DNA of 64,000 nt from Symbiodinium natans (Eukaryota > Sar > Dinophyceae > Suessiales > Symbiodiniaceae), in the NCBI GenBank assembly GCA_905221605.1, contig CAJNDS010002768.1, positions 968,035 through 1,032,034 on the forward strand, read 5' to 3'. Below, piece by piece: positions 13,301-27,500 of the stretch. A program made the translations under genes and the position numbers. The number at the start of each line of letters is the position of its first letter. Positions within the stretch are counted from its first letter, which is position 1. Under the pieces are notes generated by a model that did no database searches, had not been told where the DNA came from, and saw only the letters and a program-made list of their open reading frames with translations.

Positions 13301-16300
13301 ATCGGATTGGATGCTTGTAGTGATACGTAGAGAACTTCGTTTTTCAGGGGTTCGCATGAGGGAAAGGGTTGCAGGCTAAAGCAAGAGTAAAGCAAGCATC
13401 CCAGAGCGTTTCCCTTGGGCCAGGCTCGCCACGCCTTGCCCGAAGTAGTATCGCAACGAAGGACGCTGGAGGCGAAGAGCTGCTGCGGTGCGTTTAAACG
13501 TTGAAGAGAATCTGGGAATGTGGTGAATAGAGTCAATAGAGCCCTGCTTCAACAGAATTCAATCTGACTCCCTTACAGCCTGTGCATCCGCGGAAGTCCT
13601 CTTCCATTTCGCCTTGTGCCATCGAAGCCACAGAGCCGAGACTCCAAAGCATGAAACCGCAGACGTCTCGGAGATTACAACCGTTCATCTGGAGCCCAGA
13701 TTCTCTATTCGGTCTATTCGCCTTTGCACCTTCGGTTCGGCTCAGGTGCTCGACTCTCTGCAATCGGCCGAATGGCCCTCCGAGACAAGCCGCCGGGATC
13801 TTACTCTTTGGACGACTTTCCTTCAAGCAGCCCTTGGCCGCTGACGTTCTGTTGACTGTCATCCTTCGATCGTTGCAAAAGCGAAAGATTGGAAGCTTGA
13901 GGCTTTTAAGAAAAGGTTGTCCATTGAGGGCTTGAAGATGCCAGATGGTGCAGGTAAGGATTTGGAAAGGCACAAGGAAGAAATTGGAACTTCGCACGGA
14001 AGACAAATCTTGAATGTTGGATCGTAAAATGCATGTCCTCCTCAAAGCCATTAAGTTTTAGATGGATATTGTGATAGTACATGTATAGTGTTTGCGCTAC
14101 GCGACCCGCCTCGGCCTGGGCCTGCGCGGGTGTGGAGATGCTGTTAGAACAGGTTTCAGGGCTTTGAGAGGCTTTGCGCTGTCCCCATTGGGGATGCTGT
14201 TGGAACAGGCCCATGTACAGACCAGGCACCCCAAGTGCGAAAGTGGAAAGCCAAAAAACAAGGTGGGGTTGAAGGGCGTGTTTTGGCGTGGCGCGGGTGG
14301 GGGTGGGGGTGGGGGTGGGGGTGGGTGTCCGGTCGTCTAGGGTAGGGCTTAAATTCCCTCTGGTCCCGATGCACCGTCCTTTCCCGGACACCTGTTGGCA
14401 AGGGCTACCCATTCCAGGCAAACGAGTGCGGGGAATAGAGTGTCTCTGCTTCCCCATACACCTGCGCCCCGAGGCCTCGGCGGATTGCTGTACTTCAATG
14501 TCAATTCAGCTGTCCTAACAGTAAAGCAGAACCCATAAATGTTCCCATTAAAAGAAGAAGTAGTCATTCCAGACGACCAAGTATCTGTATGAGATGGAGG
14601 AGAAGACATAGCTCTTCCAAAACGAGCTATATCTCAAGAAAGACAAATGATGACAAATGCAACATTACAAAAATGAAGATAACGCAAACATCATCCATGA
14701 CGTCTCCGTTACAAGGTCCTGGAAGGGTGTTCGATGTCCCTTGAGCCCTTGAAGCACTTTGTCGAATTTTGTCGAATTTTGTCGACCTTGAAGCGCTTCC
14801 CCCAGGAGCCAGCAGCAACACTCAGCCGCATTGTACGGCCACCCTGGGCCTGTTCAAGCCGGGCCGCTAGGCCTGGCCCTACAGTACCAAAGCGGTGAGG
14901 AAGTTTGGGGCTGCCGCTTGTTTACTACGGTAGCCTCTTTGCATTCAAATCCACCGCTGCTCGAAGCGAAGCAACTTACATGTTTCGAAAGCTCTTTTTC
15001 TCCGTGCAGTGTAGTGCCTTACAGGTAAGTTCTTCTCGTGTCTTTTTGATTGCCTCTTCTTGGGCGCTTCAAAGCCTTGCCGCTTTACCACACCGTCTCA
15101 CGCCAGGTGGGCGGCTTTGGCCGCGGTACGCGGAGCAGGCGCGTTCTGAACGATATCCATGAAATTTGCAAACTCCTTTCAACAACATGTTGGGCCTCAG
15201 CATTTGGGAGGCCTTCTAGGCGTGTTTTTTTTTTTTCCCCCCCAGGCTTCTGGGAGCATGGGGTTTATGATCGCTTGCTGAGGGTGTGAACATGTGAACC
15301 GCGTTCAACCCCTTGGAGGCAGGTTTGTGCTGCTCTGGAAGCATACGGCACCAAACCTTCAGCACTCCCATGGCCCTCATGCTTAAAGGATCTCAAAGTC
15401 GACCTTGCTTGAAGGCCAATTCTGAAATGCTAGAGTCGGAAAGTTGCTCCTTTGAGTTTCTGGGCCAGTGGGCATCAGGTATGCGAGCGCCCACCCTTAG
15501 CTCCTCGCAAGGACTGCTCAGTGTGCCGCATCCTTGAGTGTTTGGGTTTGGAGGTTTGGAGGCCTGGGATGCGCCAGGTCAGGATATAACGAAAGAGGGT
15601 TTTGCAGTCCTGAGTTCAGCACGGAGCCAGCTTTAGCTTTGGCCTAGGAGGCCGCCCGCACCCTCGAGGCATCACCTTGTAGCCGGCCCCAGAGCGCCAG
15701 AGGTGCCTCGCCCCAAAGATTTTGTTGGGGTTTGTTGGGGGTTTGTTGGGGGTTTTGGAGATTTGGGAGATTGGAGAGTGTTCAGGATGTGTTCAGGGAT
15801 CCGAAGCAGGGTTCTGCTCTGGTCATCGTGGCCTCCTCGTGGTTTGCCAGGTGCTGCCAGGTTTAATCCCATCCAAGCCCTCGGCCCAAAAGCCCAAATG
15901 TCCGAAGCCGAGGCATCCCTGGTGCCACGACGCGGTCGACATCCGCACCCAGGCGCACAAAACATCCGGAAAAACGTCCGGAACCCCAACGAATCATCGA
16001 AGATCCCAACCCATTGGAAGCCCTACAAAGCTGTACAAAGCTCCATGCCCTACACCACCCGCTCCCTACAATGCGCCCTCTACCCGTGACGCCTTGGATC
16101 CGGAAACCAAATTCGAACAAGCCCCAAAGCAAAGCAAAACAACAACCGAAAACCAGAGCATCCCAAACCGTCTTTGAGATTCTTCGAGTTTAAGACTTCC
16201 CCATACTTCCCCTTTAAGCCTTTGAGCCCGCTTGTGCTCCACATGCCGTAGAGGTGTCCCTCCGGGCAGCGGGGCTCCTCACTGCCGCGGGATGGGCCGG

Positions 16301-16710
16301 CCACGCATCCAGGCGAGCGCCGGCTCTTTGGGCTCTCTGGGCTCTTCGAGCTCTTTAGGCTACAGAATGCTACAGAGTCACCACGAAGGTTATCTCACCT
16401 TCTTATTGCCCTTGAGGCATGTTACCACGTTGCATCACTCACGTTACCACGAAGGTTGCGCCATTCATGCTGTGAAGCATCGCTGGACTCCTAGAGTATC
16501 CTAGCTAGTCAAGTGCACGTCTTTGGCCCGGAAACACCGAAAACATCCGGGCTCTGAGAACCCAGGCCCACCGCAGAGAGCAGGCAGAGCCGCCCAGAGC
16601 CGAGGGGTTCAGAAGTTCTGGGCAGAGTGGGCGGGGACCAGCATCTGCAGTACTCTGTGGTTCATTGTGGTTCTACACTTTTGAGAGCTGTCTGCAAAGC
16701 CAGGCCATGC
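10398..16710. other. Long stretch without recognised genes
   Basis: Many short open frames on both strands, none with a domain I can name. The longest is about 234 codons on the minus strand near 11.4-12.1 kb; it has no recognisable motif and no partner. A short GGGGGT array lies at 14,288-14,330 and a T-run at 15,224-15,237. No tRNA or rRNA was recognised. Confidence 0.45.
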
Positions 16711-16712
16711 CC

Positions 16713-16762
16713 GATGTCCTGCAACGTCCTGCAACGTCCTACAACGTCCTACAACGTCCTAC
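16713..16762. repeat. 10-bp minisatellite CCTGCAACGT/CCTACAACGT
   Basis: About five tandem copies of a 10-base unit with C(T/C)(A/G)CAACGTC variants. Confidence 0.85.
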
Positions 16763-19702
16763 GAAGTTCCGACGTCTTGTAGGTTCTGATTCCCGATGCC
16801 CCCAAGCTTCCCAGAAACGAGGTAGCGTTGAGTGCTTGCGGGATGAATCGAACATGGTGATTTGGCTTCCTGCAACTGCCCGACTGCCCGCAGCTTCATC
16901 CCTCGACTGCTCGGCCTACGACGTTCGTGCTGGTGCCGATCTCACTCCACTTCGGGATTTCGGAGTCGAGGGCAGGTGAAGGGCGCGTTTCGGATGTAGC
17001 TAGCGATGTAGAGTTACAGCGTTCTGCTTTCGGGTGTTGGGCAAGGGGCTTGTCTTTTAGACTTTAGACCGAAGCCACTGGCAACAGCGCTGAGGTCGGC
17101 AGCCTTCCCTCGCGAGATAAACCCTCAAGTTTTGCAATTTTTAGCTATATCCCACGCCATTCCGTCTAACAGAACATAGACAATCCTGCTTGAGCTGCAA
17201 CTACTGTTTGCACTTACTGCGGAGGACGTAGAGCCGCGGCGTTGCGGCTCCAAAAGTCAACTTGCTTTTTCTTGAGCTCTTCAGGAGCGTGTGCTCAGCC
17301 GTTGCAAGGAGCATGCCCCATGGGCTCTATCCCGATGCAGAGCCGCGAGCCCGGCGAGCCCGGCGAGCCCCTAAACGCTCCCGCACTTCCCCAGACCCAG
17401 GTCGTCGTGTCGTAGAAAGAGATACCAGGTCTGAGTTTAAATTTCCTTCGAGACGCATGAGTGATGACTCCTACTAACAAGTGTGGGAGGTGCGAGCTCA
17501 GCGGAATCTGAAGCTGTTCAGGTCGCGCGGCGATTGCCAGGAACATCCTGGGCCCAGGCGCGGCGCGTGCGGCCTGGGATTTGGAAGGTGATGAGTCGGG
17601 ATTATCTTGTAATGTGTTGTTGTGGAGGATCCGGAAAGGAGTTCGCAGCATGCCCAGATACTCCAGGAGCTTTGGCGTTGCACACACACACAGAGACCAA
17701 AGCAGCCAAGCAGCTGAACCAAACATCTGAACATCCTTGCCGACCCTGTGACAAAAAAACACCCGAGAAAGAGCGAGTGCCCCGGCGTGGATGAATCTTC
17801 TCATCTTCTTGATCATGCGAATCGTCAGGTGGCGCCACGGCCTTGCAAGAAGACCTGGGCTACAAGAGGGCAGACATGCCTGCTGGGGCCCAAGGTTTTT
17901 CTCGGGGGGGTGGGGGGTGACTTTCAGGGATTTATGAGTTCTTGTCGTGCCTTCTTGGGCGCTTGGGTCTGGTGATTTTGAGAGTCTGGAGGCCGAGGGC
18001 TTGGATGGTGGATTTGAGGGTGGTGGCTGCGGGCTGAGCGCTGGATGATTGGAAAGGCTGAGGAGGTGGGATTGTGAGAGAAATGCTGGCCCGAAACTCC
18101 TACCCCCCATCAAACTGTGACCTTGCACCGCAACCGAACTCTAGGACCCGCTTCGTCCTAAATTACCCCGCTGCCTATGCAATCTGCAAGCATCTGCAAG
18201 CCCTGGATGATGCAGAAGGTTCCTTCAAGTCACTCGCTGGCGCAGACGGTCCGAGCCTTTCGAAATATCTCTAGAAAACTCGTAGCTTAGGCCTAGGCTT
18301 TGATGGCACATGACATGGCTCTGCTAGGTTCTTGGATCTGGCGAATTCCAGTCTCCTAAGCACCGCGCCTCACAAGACGACAAGCACACATCAACTTTCA
18401 CTAGGTCTCACTAGGTTTGCTTCGGTTTTGGCTCATATTGGCCCTCTTGGGCCTTCAGCCAACGCAGAGCGGCACATGGCAAATCCCCAAGCGCGGGGCC
18501 TCATCCCTCCTCTGAGGTAGAGAGCATTCTCCAGGGCCTGCAGGCGCCGGAGGGCACGGGCACCTGGAGCAGATCTTGGAGCAGACTGCGCGGAAGACTG
18601 CAAGGGCTGAGTCTTAAGCTTCTGAAGGGGGAATGTAGCTTGGCAAGTGAATGCGATGTTGTTGATGCCTCAAGGAACGGTAGCACTTGGCAATGCTATG
18701 GAACAGGTCTTGCAAGGAAAGCTCCACGGGGGATGCTCCATATTGTGGCCCAAAGCCCTCCTGGACTTGAATGGCCTGCCGAGGCCTACAGCGCAGGCCG
18801 TCCGCGAAAGGTGGGGGCTCGAATCATGGGCCAGCTTTCAAAAGGTTCAGGTGAGAAGCTGCAATTTTTTTAGGCTTCTTTGTGCTGCGCTTCGACAGCG
18901 GGGGCCTGCAATTCGTGCAAACGGAGGAGTTCAGGGGGTCTGGTTTCATCACAACAGGGTGCCGCTGGGAGAACTCGTAGCTCGGAGAACTCGGAGAGGC
19001 CTCCACCGGGATCTTAGTGTGCCGACCATGGTGGATGAGGTCGTGGGGCACCCGATGGGGCGTCCTGTGACTGGGTCTACACGCTTGTGAGAGAGTTTGC
19101 CTGTCTTGGTTGTTGGGTCGCATGTGTAGTAAGAGCCTGCAAGGGGGCTTCGGTGCGATGAATGTAGCTGTATCCTGTCGTTAAAGCGTGTCGATGAAAA
19201 AAAGAACTGCTGACTGCTGACACTCCTTGACGGGCCTTCGGGTATTTCGGGTGCAGGGGATGGCTTCGAGATGTTTGTCTTGGACGTCAAGCCTCTACAC
19301 TGAACTCTCGGCTTCTCAAGACCAAACAGCCAAAACCTCGAAATCCTGTGTGAGGGACTTGAAATCCTTGTTTTGCCTGCACCGCCCTCAGCAGGCAGGG
19401 CTTGGTGTCTGCCCTCAATAGTGGGAGGCAGACTAGCAGACTGGTGCTGACACACGCTGCGCCCCGTCACACCGTGTCAGCACGCTCTGGATTCTTTTCA
19501 CACGCTCCTTTGTGAGCGCGAAGGTCTTCATCTCCACACCCCAAGTCATCGTTCAGAAGAAGTTCCCTTAAGAAGCCAGAAGCGGGGTGGGCCACTGGCC
19601 CTGAGGTGCTCTACTCCGAGCCGGAGGACGACAGTGACGAACGACCAGGCTTGCCATCTGCAGGAGGTCTTTCTGGGCAGATCTTATGAAAGCTGGGTCA
19701 AA
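16763..19702. other. Stretch without recognised genes
   Basis: The longest frame is 277 codons on the minus strand (17,295-18,128). It is rich in Ser/Pro/His, has no motif and overlaps other long frames, as expected for GC-balanced non-coding DNA. Confidence 0.45.
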
Positions 19703-19841
19703 CAGAGAGAGAGAGAGAGAGAGGGGGGGGGGTTGACGATAAGCAAACTGCACACGGACACCTCCACCAGTTCACCGAGCAGCCCACATACTGGGGCGGG
19801 CGATGACGCCCGGGGGCTTGCCCCCACGCTCCCAGAAAGAA

Positions 19842-19905
<64 letters not shown>

Positions 19906-19912
19906 CGAGAGA
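19703..19912. repeat. Two (GA)n microsatellites
   Basis: GA arrays at about 19,703-19,733 and 19,843-19,912, separated by unique sequence. Confidence 0.9.
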
Positions 19913-22900
19913 TTGAGATGCCCCGAAAGAAAGAGCTCAAACGAAGGAGGATGCCTCGCTCTCTGCTCGTTTTTTGGGCTGCAGGTCTTGGTTCGGTGCA
20001 GCCGCGGGGCCGTGCTGAGGCCCGCTGCGGGTCAGACTGCGAACCTTACGTGGGAGCCGGGTTTGTCATTGAGGGCAAAGAACTTCGACTGGGCTTCTGG
20101 GCCGCGGCTCAAGCCTGGAAATCGGGGATTTCAATGGATTTCACGTGTTGGGCAGTAGGAAGCAAGCCGTTGCGGGAACGGTTTCGAGTCTTGCGCTCCC
20201 ATGCTCCCATGCTTCAAGCCTCTTCATTCTGTCAGACAGTTGAAGAGGTGTAAGTGGGCATCGCAAGCGTCACAGGTCATGCTGCAATGGCTGCGACCAG
20301 ATTCCATTCAGGTGGGGTGCGATTCGTACGTCAAGATTAGGCATGTATATAGTGAGGTAAACTGTTTTGGGCCAAGCGTACAGCGGGCCTGCAAAAAGCT
20401 TCAAGATCACGAAAAGACCCACCCAAATACCCCCCCCCCCCAGCACAACGCTCGGCCTTCGAAGCTGCATGGGCAAGGAGGTTTTTTGGGCCTTGTAATT
20501 TGCACATGTTTGGCCCTGCACACATGAACGCGAAGCTGCAATGCGGCTGTCGTGCGTGTTTGTGCGTGCTGCACGCCGCAACGGACGCGACCAGCGCTGG
20601 AGCCTTTGAAAACCTGTATGGTGCTGCCTTTGACAGACGAATGTCGCGCGCAAGCCGTCCTTGTTCTGGTGATTGATGTGAATGGGCAGTATCGATGTGA
20701 CCACCCCCTGACTTCGAAGGCAGCCCCGCACCTTAAAGCCCGTTTGTGGCATACAGCCATTGAGACCTTTCGAGCCTGACGCGTCTGACGCACCGGCAGG
20801 AGCTTGCTCAAGAACAATTTAGCTCCCCCAACTCCCCGAAGAAACGTCGCTGGGAGGCCAAGAGCCGTGAGCGCCGGGAGGAGCGGCGGAGCGAAGCGCC
20901 CAGGTGCCTCGACTTTTCAAAGTTGTGGGAGGGGGGGTTGTGCGGCTTTGAGGCGGGGGAGGCGGGGGGGTTGTGCGGCTTTCAGGGGCCGGTTGGCTTA
21001 GCAGGTCTTAGCAGCGTCACGGAACTCCTTGAGAATTCAATAGTTGTGAGGGGGTTCTAACTTTCTAACCTTTTTCTGAGTTTGGCTTCAAGATGAGGTT
21101 TTCCCCTCTCTTTCAAGATCCTTCGAGGACCCAAATTTAGGTTGGGAAACTCATGCGGCCGTTGCAATCTCCCAAAGGCAGAAGCCCCTGGGGCTTCGCG
21201 GAGCCGCCCAGGCTTCGCATGTCTGACAGCTGCGGCTTGAGTTGTCGGATGGACTTTTTTGGGAGAGACGGGTGTTTCTGTGTAGCGTGTTGCACGGCAT
21301 TTAAGCTGCAATTTGAGGAAAGTGTGGGGGTGTTGTCGGGCTTTTCAAAAGGATTTGGAGCGCATCCAGGGCTTTCGAGTGCAAAGTTCTTGCGGGGTCT
21401 CTGGGGCGAGCAACCTCAACAAACCGACAGAGCACCCTGCTCATGCTGACCAAGTTTGAGGGTCTTTTGGTTACTTAGGAACAGCTGGCGACCCTCACGG
21501 CCTCACCCTCACGGCCTCACCCTCTCGGCCTCACCCTCACGGCCTCTTGCCGTCTCATGATTTAAGCTGCCACAGTTGCTAGAGCGGCTAGGGTTGCCGC
21601 TAGGGTACCCTTTCCTAATTCCTTGTGCACCGGCAGGCGTCCGAGGCGGCTGCAGAGCTGGACTGGGGCACCTTGCCAGGGCCCTTTGAGCACCCAAGCA
21701 CATCATAGCACAGCATGGTGTTCCGTACCGGCATTTTGGGTGTTGGTTTTGGAATTCGGGTTGCCGAGCTTCTGAAAGCAGGTTTTGTCTTGGCTCGGTT
21801 CAAGCAGTTCAGGGTTTACGCTTGCAAGGTGGCAGTTCTCCAAATGCGTGCCAGAGCAGGAAGTTTTCATTTTTTAGTCTTAAGGTTCTTCAACATCCAG
21901 GAGGGTTGACGTGAGCTCTTTCGTGTTATGCTCAACGTTCGACATCCGATGGACTATTGGATGCTCCTTTTAGCACTCCACGAGGCACCTGACATCACTT
22001 TTTCTCCCAGGCTTTCCCCCCCTTCCCACCCCCCCGGATGAACCATGAATCCACGCACCCGTCCAAGCCTATCTATCCTATCCAAGCATAGCCACTGCGC
22101 AACAAAGTATAAAGAAGCATTCGATCCGTTCTTGGGGACAAAGGTCGGAGACTTCGCGGCAGGCCATCAAACAATGGGTGGCAGGCCAGGCAACAGCCGC
22201 GGGCAATCCGCGCCTTCCGTTCACTCTCCAAAAGCAGAAAAAAAAACCACACGCTTTCTCTCGCGTTGTGGGATTGTGGGACACTTTGTTCAGGGGGGGA
22301 GTGTTGGAATCGACTTCTTCTAGCCGACTTTGACTTTTCTTTCCCGACTTCTTAGGGGTGGTGAACAGTCGTTGCGTCACGGTGTGAAGAGTACTCGATA
22401 GAGGCCGCAGGAACCCCGAGAACCCTAGGCCGACAGCCACTGCAGGTCAGCTTGGAGGCCGGCATTGTATGCTGGTGCTGGAGCAAGGCCCGGGACGCCG
22501 CACGTTTAGGGGAGGGATGTGCGCTGCATGCTAAGGAGGTGCCATCGGCCTTCGCCTCTTCTAAATCAGGCTGTGCAGAGACGCTGCCGCTCCCCTTAGC
22601 CTCAGAGTCGCTGGCCACGTCCGGGTGCCCGGATACGGGCGCCACATGCTTTCCTGGTTCAAGAGTACTGGGGACAGCGAGCATCAGCGAGTTGTGCGAA
22701 GCTGAATGATTCTGAGGTTTTCTGAGGCTGCAGGCTAGGGCCGTTTCCCTTTTCGTTGTTCGCTGGGTCCAGGGAGGGGGCGTCAGAAAGCGTCGGAGGC
22801 CAGACCTCCGTGGGGGCGCGGTGCTGAACGTGCTCTCGGGGCTCTTCGCCGAGGCTCGAACCATGTCGGACCCCCAAGTCCCTGCGAATCCAGAAATCCC

Positions 22901-24470
22901 GCTCATCTTAAGGCAACGGATACAACAGCCCCAACATCCCGAACATCAAAGCCGAAGAAAGATAAGACGGACCCCAGAGCCCCGGTTCCGGTTCTGGCGC
23001 AGGGCGGCCTCCTCAACCCGCCGAGCTCCGGAAGCGGCCTCTTCCAAGCCTCCCGGAAGCAACGCACAGCAGCGAAGCAATGGGGGGGGTGGTTTGGGGT
23101 GGTTTTGGGGTGGTTTTGGGTGTGGGCTTCAGGCTCGGACGTTATGTTATTTATGTTGTTTTATGTTGTTGCGTTCCTTTGAAGGCTTCACTGCCGAATT
23201 GCTAGCCCGAAGAGCCACTGGGCATTGCAAAGCTTCTTGAGGTGTTCAGCTTGAGGCACCTGCTTTTGTAGTTGGCGTCTCGTCCGCAAAGTCCGGGTTG
23301 CCAGCTCCTGGGTACACTTCCCCAATGCGCAACGCGAGGCTGTCTTCTCCAAGCACCCTTTGCAGGCCAGTTCTGCCAGTAGTCGAGGCTAAAGTCTAAA
23401 GTGTAACTGAACGTTGGGGTGTGTAACTGTTTCGGCTTAGGGAGGATCTTCATCGGATCCAAGGATCGGGAGGAAGAGAGGGCAGCGACAGAGAGCGAGA
23501 GAGAAGGAGAAATACAGAGAGAAAGAGGGAGAGAGAGAGAGAGAGAGCCGGGGCGAAAGTGTTACTGTAAGAAGTCGCGGCCCCTTTCTCTGGTCTCGCA
23601 AGGTAGCTGCTGCAGAAGGAAAAGAGTAGAGGAAGCGCCGGCACGCGGGGGCATATGCCGTCCTTTGGGTCTCCTTGCCTGCTCAGCAAAACGAAGAATC
23701 ACCTTCAGAGCCAACCATAAGTTTGATGTCTTGATGTGGGGAACAGGAAAGGGTCGTCGAACATTGATCCTGCTCCATCAACCTTGGACAAGCCCCCACC
23801 CTAAACTCCCAAGGCTTCCAAGTGTGACGTGTGGCATGTGGGGGCATGTTGGGCGTGTGGGGCTACGGCGGCAGGTTCTCGAAGAGGCTCTGGAGCAGTG
23901 CCTGCACGAAATTAGTCCTGTTCCTCAGCAATCGGTAGCAACTCAGTCAATGGCTTGGTTGGGTGGTTTGCGGGATTGTCGTTCAGGGTGTTCAGAGCCA
24001 TATGTGCCCGAGCGGCGGGGCATAGCTTGCCGCTCTGCGGTTCTGGCACCTCGGAAGTTTCGAGGCACAGAGCTGGCAATCAGAGACCGTTCTGCTTGCT
24101 TTTCTGCTCTCTTCTTCCCTAGCCCAAACTTTCTCTTTTTCTACGTTGGGGTAGCAAGTTGAAGGGAGCCCCATAGATGCTTCCTGGCGCTTTTGCACCT
24201 TTCAGGTTCTGCCTTCGGCCTGGTGTCCGTACGCTCTGTACCCTTCGCTATGGTTTCAAGAGTAGTGAGATGCTCACACCTTCGAAAGCAGATGCTGTTC
24301 ACGGCTGTGCCCAGACTGTTGAGGCGACCCCCGCCTCGAGCGCGTGGGGGACCTTTCTCCAGACCAGGCGAGGGACACTTTGAGACTGTAGGGGGTCAGT
24401 GCTTCAGTGCTTATCTGACTTGAGATGACTTGAGTACACTTGGCTTGGGGATCCTAGGGCTTGAGAGGGG
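19913..24470. other. Stretch without recognised genes
   Basis: No domain was recognised on either strand. A CCTCACGGCCTCA-type tandem repeat lies at 21,491-21,548 and a purine GAGA tract at about 23,500-23,550. Confidence 0.45.
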
Positions 24471-24475
24471 CTTCG

Positions 24476-24575
24476 CAGATGCATCGGTGGATGCATCGGT
24501 GGATGCTTCGATTGATGCTTCGGTTGATGCTTCGGTAGATACTTCGGTAGATGCTTCGGCAGATGCTTCGCAGAT
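24476..24575. repeat. 12-bp minisatellite GATGCTTCGGTA
   Basis: About eight tandem copies of a 12-base unit, GATGC(A/T)TCGGT(G/A/T), with base substitutions between copies. It is a multiple of three, but no convincing coding frame leads into it. Confidence 0.85.
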
Positions 24576-27500
24576 GGTTCACAGCTGAGTTTCGGGTCTC
24601 TGGAGCGAGAGCGAGCGAGAGAAGGAATGGTTTGTGTTCATCATTCGAGTGTGTCATGCGAGCATCATGAGAGCGTCTGTGTCACTCTTTGGGCTTAGAT
24701 GTACTGATCCCTGTGTGGGGCCCTTTACTCGAACATACTCCAACAGACTCCCTTCCCTCCGTTACCCCTCAATACCCCTCTTATCCTCTCTTATCCTCAT
24801 CCCCCCCCTGCATCCCCCCGGACAACCCTCCGACTACCAATGTTCAAAGAACTCAAAAGCCCGCACAGGTGAATCTCGCATTGAAGCAGATGTCCATGAA
24901 GGCCTGGAGTGTGGCTTTGGGACTCAAGACCTGATTTCATGATGCGGTGCGGTGGCTCGCGGGGTGCGCTACTCGCAAAGAAATCGTAGAGCTTTGGAGG
25001 GATTTTTTCAGAATTCTCATAATGCACACCGCTGCCCCCGACCCTACTTCCCATCCCCCCCTTCCCACCTCCCCCTCTGGCCCTTCTCCAGGCCCAGTTT
25101 GCCAGCTGCACAGGGCCAGGTCCGCTTCGGGGGCGTTTCAGTGAGCTTCAGCATCAATACTGCGGCCAAACCTTGCGCCCCTAAGCCGTCAGCATACCTC
25201 AACCCTAACGGAAACCCTGGAGTAGCCCCGCTGCACAACGAGCGACCCTGCCCCGTTTTTTGCACCTCTGTCTTCATCCGTGTGAGGCGCTGATGCGACG
25301 GTGTCCTCCCCTGCGGGCCCTGCGGGCGACGAGTGCACCAAGGTCCAGGTCGCCACCGCGTCATTAAGGTGATCCCGTGTCTGCACGTTGTCTAGTACAC
25401 GACATCGTAAAGCAATCGCTTCTCACAAGATTATATTTTCTCCTAACCTAGCTTTCTTCCTTATCTGCCCTAGCTTTAGTCACTTAGTAGGTCCACTGCG
25501 ATATTCCGGCATGATGTAGCATGTTGCCGCCTTCGACCCAGAAACCCTGCAGTCCCTGCAGTCGCCGGTCGTAGACGTCAGAGGTGGCCCAAGCCTGAAA
25601 CTTGAGATCTGGTTTACATAGGATCTAGAAGACAACTTGGGTCGAAGCAGCTTAGTGCAAGTTGGGTTGAGAGATTTCTTCAGCGCAACGTTGAAACATT
25701 AAGAGAGGCTTTCATCCTTGTCAACTTTCCATGCCCTCAAAGCCTGCTATGCTTGGTCAAGGTTGTAGGGCTTTCGCCACTAAACCCGGGTTACCTTACT
25801 GCAGGGTTCAGGTGCCTCAGAAAGGGCATGCGGCTAACGTTATGTTCTGGCCGTTGCCATGACCGCGTGCTCTTCGTCGGGGAGCGCCGCAGTCGCTTCC
25901 CTAGGGTGGTGGAGGAAGGGGAGCAAGGCGCCTTACGTGCGCATTTGTTTTGTTTCTCTTTGCACGGGGTCTACGTCTAGGCGCCGCATCCTAATTCCTT
26001 CCTGATGGTGAGGCAATGCTAAGATAATGAGAGTGATAGTGACAACGCTCATGATTAGCATGTATGGTAATGATGATGACAATGCGCATGACCATTGCAC
26101 TTAAAAGGAGCCAGCAAGCATGATGATGTTGATGATGATGATGACGATGATAGGAACTTGCTCAAATTAACTTGCGCACATCAACCTGGACAGGAGGCAG
26201 GGCAGCAAAAGCTGCGGGGGTGCAGCGTTTAGCACGCCGAGGATGACGAAGGAAACATGCAGAGTTTCCCTTGAGCAGCGCGGGTGTTTAAGAATCCTTG
26301 TGTGTATGGTGTCAACATTGACAGTTCTTTTTTCAGGCTTGTCCTCGGAACAATTCAAGCTACCTCCTCAGAGCGCTTAAAGGGTCCCGGGGGGCAGGCT
26401 GCAATGGGATGGGCGAGATGGGCATGCTGGGCATGAAAAACTTAACCCCCCCCTAAGCCCTAGATAAACCTCAAGCCCCAATTTACAGAAGCTCGGGTAA
26501 ATACAACCCCTTTTGAAGTCTTCGAAATCTTTTCCAGAGCTTAAAAGTCCTGAACCCCAAACACCCTACAAGCTGCAAAGCCCAAGACAGATCAACTTCA
26601 CACGCGCTTGGAATGCAAACATGCTAAACCCTGAACTTAAAAATTCCTAAATCCCAAGCCCGAGTTCCCCTCAATGCCCATTCTTCGGGACTTTCGACAG
26701 CGCAGAAACAGAAATGCAAGTGCCAACGGCTGGACACTGTCCCTTGGCATCATTGACGATCGGCCGCACGGTGAGACCAACGCAGAAAAATCAACCGACA
26801 AGAAACAACAACCGTTTTGTTTCATGGGCGAAGTTGCCGTTGCCACTCCTCAGCAGGAGCCCTCTCGTGCGAATCGAGTTTCGGAGATCTTGACCCCGCA
26901 TCGCGAGAATCGACAAAAGGCGGCCCAAAAGGTATCACCACTCGGGCGCCCAGCGGGCAATGCAATTTGCAGATGTTTGGAGGCTTGGCGTTGATTGAAC
27001 ATCGGAGATCTTAATACAAGGCCCAGTTCACGTTTTCCCAAAGTGTCGCCAGAGTTCCTTTGCCGAACAAATTTTGCTGGTGTTGCTGATGGCTGCATTC
27101 CTTCCACTCCGTACAGTTTAAGCACGATCCCTTCGCTAATAGCTTGGGCACTCCCTTTGGAGCCTTAGGCGCCGCATGCATCCCCTGCCGATAGTGCCGC
27201 CGATGCACCTGAAGGCCCGGGACCCAAGTGGCCCAAGGGAGGGGTCCAAGGGATCTGCTGCGAGCTCTGCTAAAAACCTCTCCGCTTGGTTCTATCCTAG
27301 TTTATCCCTCTTCTCACAAGGCTCGGCACCGAAGGGAGCCTCTGGCCGCCGCCGGGCGCCTCGACATCGTTCAAGGATTCCGGGGGATGGTTTCGGGCCT
27401 AGTGCTTTGATGGTCAGCGTTTGTAGCTTTAGAGTCTTTAGAGATTGAGGATCCTGTCAGGCCCTCCTGGTGCTTCGCGACGCTCTCAACGCGCAGGTGG

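Noticed and set aside
17295-18128. 277-codon minus-strand frame
   Set aside because: No motif, overlaps other long frames, low-complexity Ser/Pro; consistent with chance.
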